From Minisyncoccota bacterium (GTDB lineage: Bacteria; Patescibacteriota; Minisyncoccia; Phycocordibacterales; Phycocordibacteraceae), in contig JAQUAU010000057.1 in the NCBI GenBank assembly GCA_028687085.1, positions 1-5,072 of the forward strand: a DNA stretch of 5,072 bases, given 5' to 3'. How positions within the stretch are numbered: position 1 is the first letter of the stretch; each line of letters begins with the position of its first letter. The notes beneath the pieces are model-generated. The model ran no database searches. It had not been told where the DNA came from and was given only the letters and a program-made list of their open reading frames with translations. The position numbers and the translations under genes were made by a program. Shown piece after piece: positions 4,954 to 5,072 of the stretch.

Positions 4954-5072
4954 CTGCTAAGAAGAGACAAGGAAAAACTCACTTTTTTATTTTGTTGTTT
5001 TTTTCCAGCAATTACAATAGAAGTAAAAAATTCTTTCTCATCAAAAGAAAAGAACTTATTTAATTTCTCTTT
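4954..5072. other. Very AT-rich segment after tRNA-Ser, no supported gene
   Basis: From 4981 to 5072 only 19 of 92 bases are G or C (about 21%), against well over 50% in the genes to the left. The change comes within about 30 bases of the tRNA 3' end. T-runs at 4983-4987 and 4998-5004 could end tRNA transcription, but no GC-rich hairpin precedes them. One minus-strand frame is open from the edge through this segment and the tRNA to a stop at 4851-4853. Its tRNA part is the familiar false translation of antisense tRNA-Ser. Nothing else is recognisable. Confidence 0.6.

Noticed and set aside
5031..5049. TTCTTT/AAAGAA inverted repeat in the AT-rich end
   Set aside because: It is a weak 6-bp A-T-dominated stem in low-complexity DNA and is likely by chance.
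1..5072. CRISPR arrays, insertion sequences or transposase genes
   Set aside because: No regularly spaced repeats, terminal inverted repeats or transposase motifs were seen on either strand.

Overview
The window is a compact, all-plus-strand bacterial segment, GC-rich except for its last ~120 bases. In order it carries the 3' part of an N-acetylmuramoyl-L-alanine amidase gene, a short NAD-type malic enzyme, lemA, an unrecognised secreted Trp-rich two-repeat protein, an htpX-like membrane metalloprotease and tRNA-Ser(GGA). Small genes, very short spacers, almost no Shine-Dalgarno sequences and the amidase/LemA/HtpX/malic enzyme repertoire fit a Patescibacteria (CPR, Parcubacteria-like) genome. 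That placement is an inference from style and content; no marker gene in the window proves it.

Layout. 3-1127: amidase (Amidase_3 domain plus a C-terminal peptidoglycan-binding domain), cut off by the left edge and closed by tandem TAG codons. 1177-2340: malic enzyme with all key motifs. 2356-2922: lemA, 15 bases after the malic enzyme stop. 2935-2976: a strong intrinsic terminator. Its 3' arm overlaps the -35 box of a new promoter, which reads through a ~58-nt leader with a hairpin into the secreted-protein gene (3060-3845). A second strong terminator (3875-3911) follows. 3942-4838: htpX. 4869-4953: tRNA-Ser with its own promoter. 4954-5072: very AT-rich DNA that differs abruptly from the rest.

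Function. LemA and HtpX-like M48 proteases are often adjacent and are thought to act in envelope or membrane-protein quality control. Here they are separated by a self-contained transcription unit (promoter, leader, good ribosome binding site, signal-peptide gene, terminator) with different leucine codon use (CTG-rich against CTC-rich neighbours). This looks like an acquired cassette dropped into the lemA-htpX pair. The amidase also acts on the envelope. The malic enzyme is the only central-metabolism gene.

Expression style. Malic enzyme, lemA and htpX each have a -10-like hexamer ending only 6-9 bases before the ATG and no Shine-Dalgarno sequence, which suggests leaderless mRNAs. Four of the five predicted promoters carry an extended -10 (TGn). 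The cassette gene alone has a true leader and AAGGAG. I do not see a proven novel system. The cassette protein and its leader, the leaderless promoter pattern and the composition break at the tRNA are the points most worth a second look.
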